Assembly (NCBI GenBank): GCA_016709385.1
Contig: JADJMW010000022.1
Coordinates: forward strand, 1 to 64,000
Origin: Candidatus Rubrivivax defluviihabitans
GTDB lineage: Bacteria; Pseudomonadota; Gammaproteobacteria; Burkholderiales; Burkholderiaceae_C
DNA: 64,000 nucleotides
Direction: 5' to 3'
Below the pieces are notes generated by a model. That model saw only the letters and a program-made list of their open reading frames with translations. It made no database searches and was not told the origin of the DNA. Shown piece by piece: positions 63,571-64,000 of this stretch. The translations under genes and the position numbers were made by a program. Position 1 is the first letter of the stretch; every line of letters starts with the position of its first letter.

Positions 63571-63621
63571 TTGACCATCCATCGGAAACGGACTAGATTT
63601 GGACAATGAGCATTGTCCAAA
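63571..63621 (+). promoter_or_regulatory. Promoter and palindromic operator overlapping the antitoxin start
   Basis: TTGACC (63571-63576), 17 bases, TAGATT (63594-63599) form a good sigma-70 promoter, the best in the window. Transcription should begin at about 63605-63607, at or next to the ATG at 63606. A perfect inverted repeat with 11-base arms, TTTGGACAATG (63598-63608) and CATTGTCCAAA (63611-63621), covers the start point and the start codon. This suggests a leaderless mRNA controlled by a repressor, probably the encoded protein itself. Confidence 0.65.
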
Positions 63622-64000
63622 GTTCATCTGCTGCCGCCGCACTGCGAAACATCGAAGTGCAGAGGGCGCTCGTACGTTTGTTCGTTCGGTCGGCGGCCAT
63701 GGGTATCGTGTCCCAGCAGACGCTGAATGCGCCGACCCCCCAGGCCGTGGCCGCGCTGTTGAAGACGCTTGGCCAGTCGGGCCTGTTGCGGTCCGCGGCG
63801 GTCAACCTGGCACCGCTGCTGCACCAGGCACCGGCAGAACTGGACGTCGAAACGGCAGGAAGAATGACGGTCGAGCTGGAGAAAGTGAACGTCGCCCTGG
63901 ACGAGTCACCCTCGCCGGCCACCGAATGGGGCGCCCTGCGCGAGACGCTGGGCGATACGCTGCTGGCGGCGCTGGTGGGCATCTCGGACGCGTCGCTGCG
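63606..64000 (+). CDS. Xre/MbcA/ParS-like antitoxin, 3'-truncated by the window edge
   Basis: The ATG at 63606 opens a frame that runs without stop to the window end (131 codons). It reads MSIVQSSSAAAALRNIEVQR, then QTLNAPTPQAVAALLKTLGQ, VETAGRMTVELEKVNVALDE, EWGALRETLGDTLLAALVGI and SDASLR at the edge. The ending LVGISDASLR resembles the helix-turn-helix of Xre-MbcA-ParS antitoxins (usually followed by RYxSG), whose next gene is often a RES-domain or similar toxin, outside this window. It could also be a plain DNA-binding regulator. There is no ribosome site, in line with a leaderless transcript. A 129-codon frame on the other strand here is a shadow. Confidence 0.6.
   Translation, partial: MSIVQSSSAAAALRNIEVQRALVRLFVRSAAMGIVSQQTLNAPTPQAVAALLKTLGQSGLLRSAAVNLAPLLHQAPAELDVETAGRMTVELEKVNVALDESPSPATEWGALRETLGDTLLAALVGISDASL

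Noticed and set aside
63593..63982. 129-codon minus-strand frame at the right edge
   Set aside because: Ser/Thr/Ala-rich with no motif. The plus strand has a promoter, an operator and a protein-like frame reaching the window end.

Overview
The window is GC-rich (third codon positions nearly all G or C), gene-dense DNA of a betaproteobacterium. Gene content and protein style (ThDP phenylpyruvate decarboxylase, MerR regulator with a CECPRH motif, NodT/RND pumps, phosphotransacetylase beside FabI, a DUF3141 polyhydroxyalkanoate-synthase-like protein) suit Burkholderiales of the Rubrivivax/Leptothrix/Methylibium type. This placement is inferred from the proteins, not from a marker gene. I see no rRNA, tRNA, insertion sequence, prophage or CRISPR array.

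Left third (1-23.2 kb). Nearly every gene is recognisable, but its reading frame is broken. Breaks are very dense in the first 7 kb, thin out to about one per several hundred bases by 17 kb, and the last two lie near 23.1 kb; to the right I find no clear one. Sequence between breaks stays conserved, so a low-coverage contig end is the likeliest cause, with true gene decay as the alternative. Order: SDR dehydrogenase end (+), OmpA-like protein, acetate kinase, phosphotransacetylase, an outer-membrane beta-barrel and DUF3141 (all -), an AraC regulator (+), then a VIT-like membrane protein and a GNAT acetyltransferase (-). Next comes a plus-strand run on polyphosphate and ions: PPK2, SulP-STAS transporter, two-TM potassium channel, CAX Ca2+/H+ antiporter (intact), BASS symporter, a Ppx/GppA phosphatase with an extra N-terminal domain, and a CYTH protein. 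A minus-strand tripartite export operon (DUF3302, HlyD-like, NodT-like) follows, then DUF4105 and a patatin-barrel (PlpD-type) protein.

Middle (25-46 kb). fabI and a second, intact phosphotransacetylase form a minus-strand operon behind a TATAAT box and a 17-bp palindrome resembling a PhaR operator. Divergent to it is a full RND efflux operon (MFP, HAE1 pump, OMF). Then come a small exported protein, a hemolysin-III-type membrane protein, a PlsC acyltransferase, a hemerythrin, a DAO oxidoreductase, a BNR-repeat protein with a MoaD/ThiS partner, and a CBS protein. A LitR/CarH-related MerR regulator faces a DCC-family thiol protein and a renalase-like flavoprotein across an AT-rich gap holding five TGAAT boxes. 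An alpha/beta hydrolase, a SulP-STAS-cNMP fusion and an SRPBCC protein follow.

Right part (46-64 kb). A Met/Gly/His-rich Spy-like protein is divergent from an OmpR/EnvZ-type two-component system whose sensor loop has a similar Met/Gly-rich stretch, suggesting metal sensing. Then come phenylpyruvate/indolepyruvate decarboxylase, a RecQ helicase with a phosphoribosyltransferase-like tail, two NAD(P)-binding proteins (one with DUF2867), a DUF2092 protein coupled to a small exported protein, SelO, a large lipoprotein with an HELSH zinc-protease motif, a flavodoxin-like protein, an NDH-2-like flavoprotein and, at the right edge, an Xre/MbcA/ParS-like antitoxin start that appears leaderless and sits inside its own palindromic operator.
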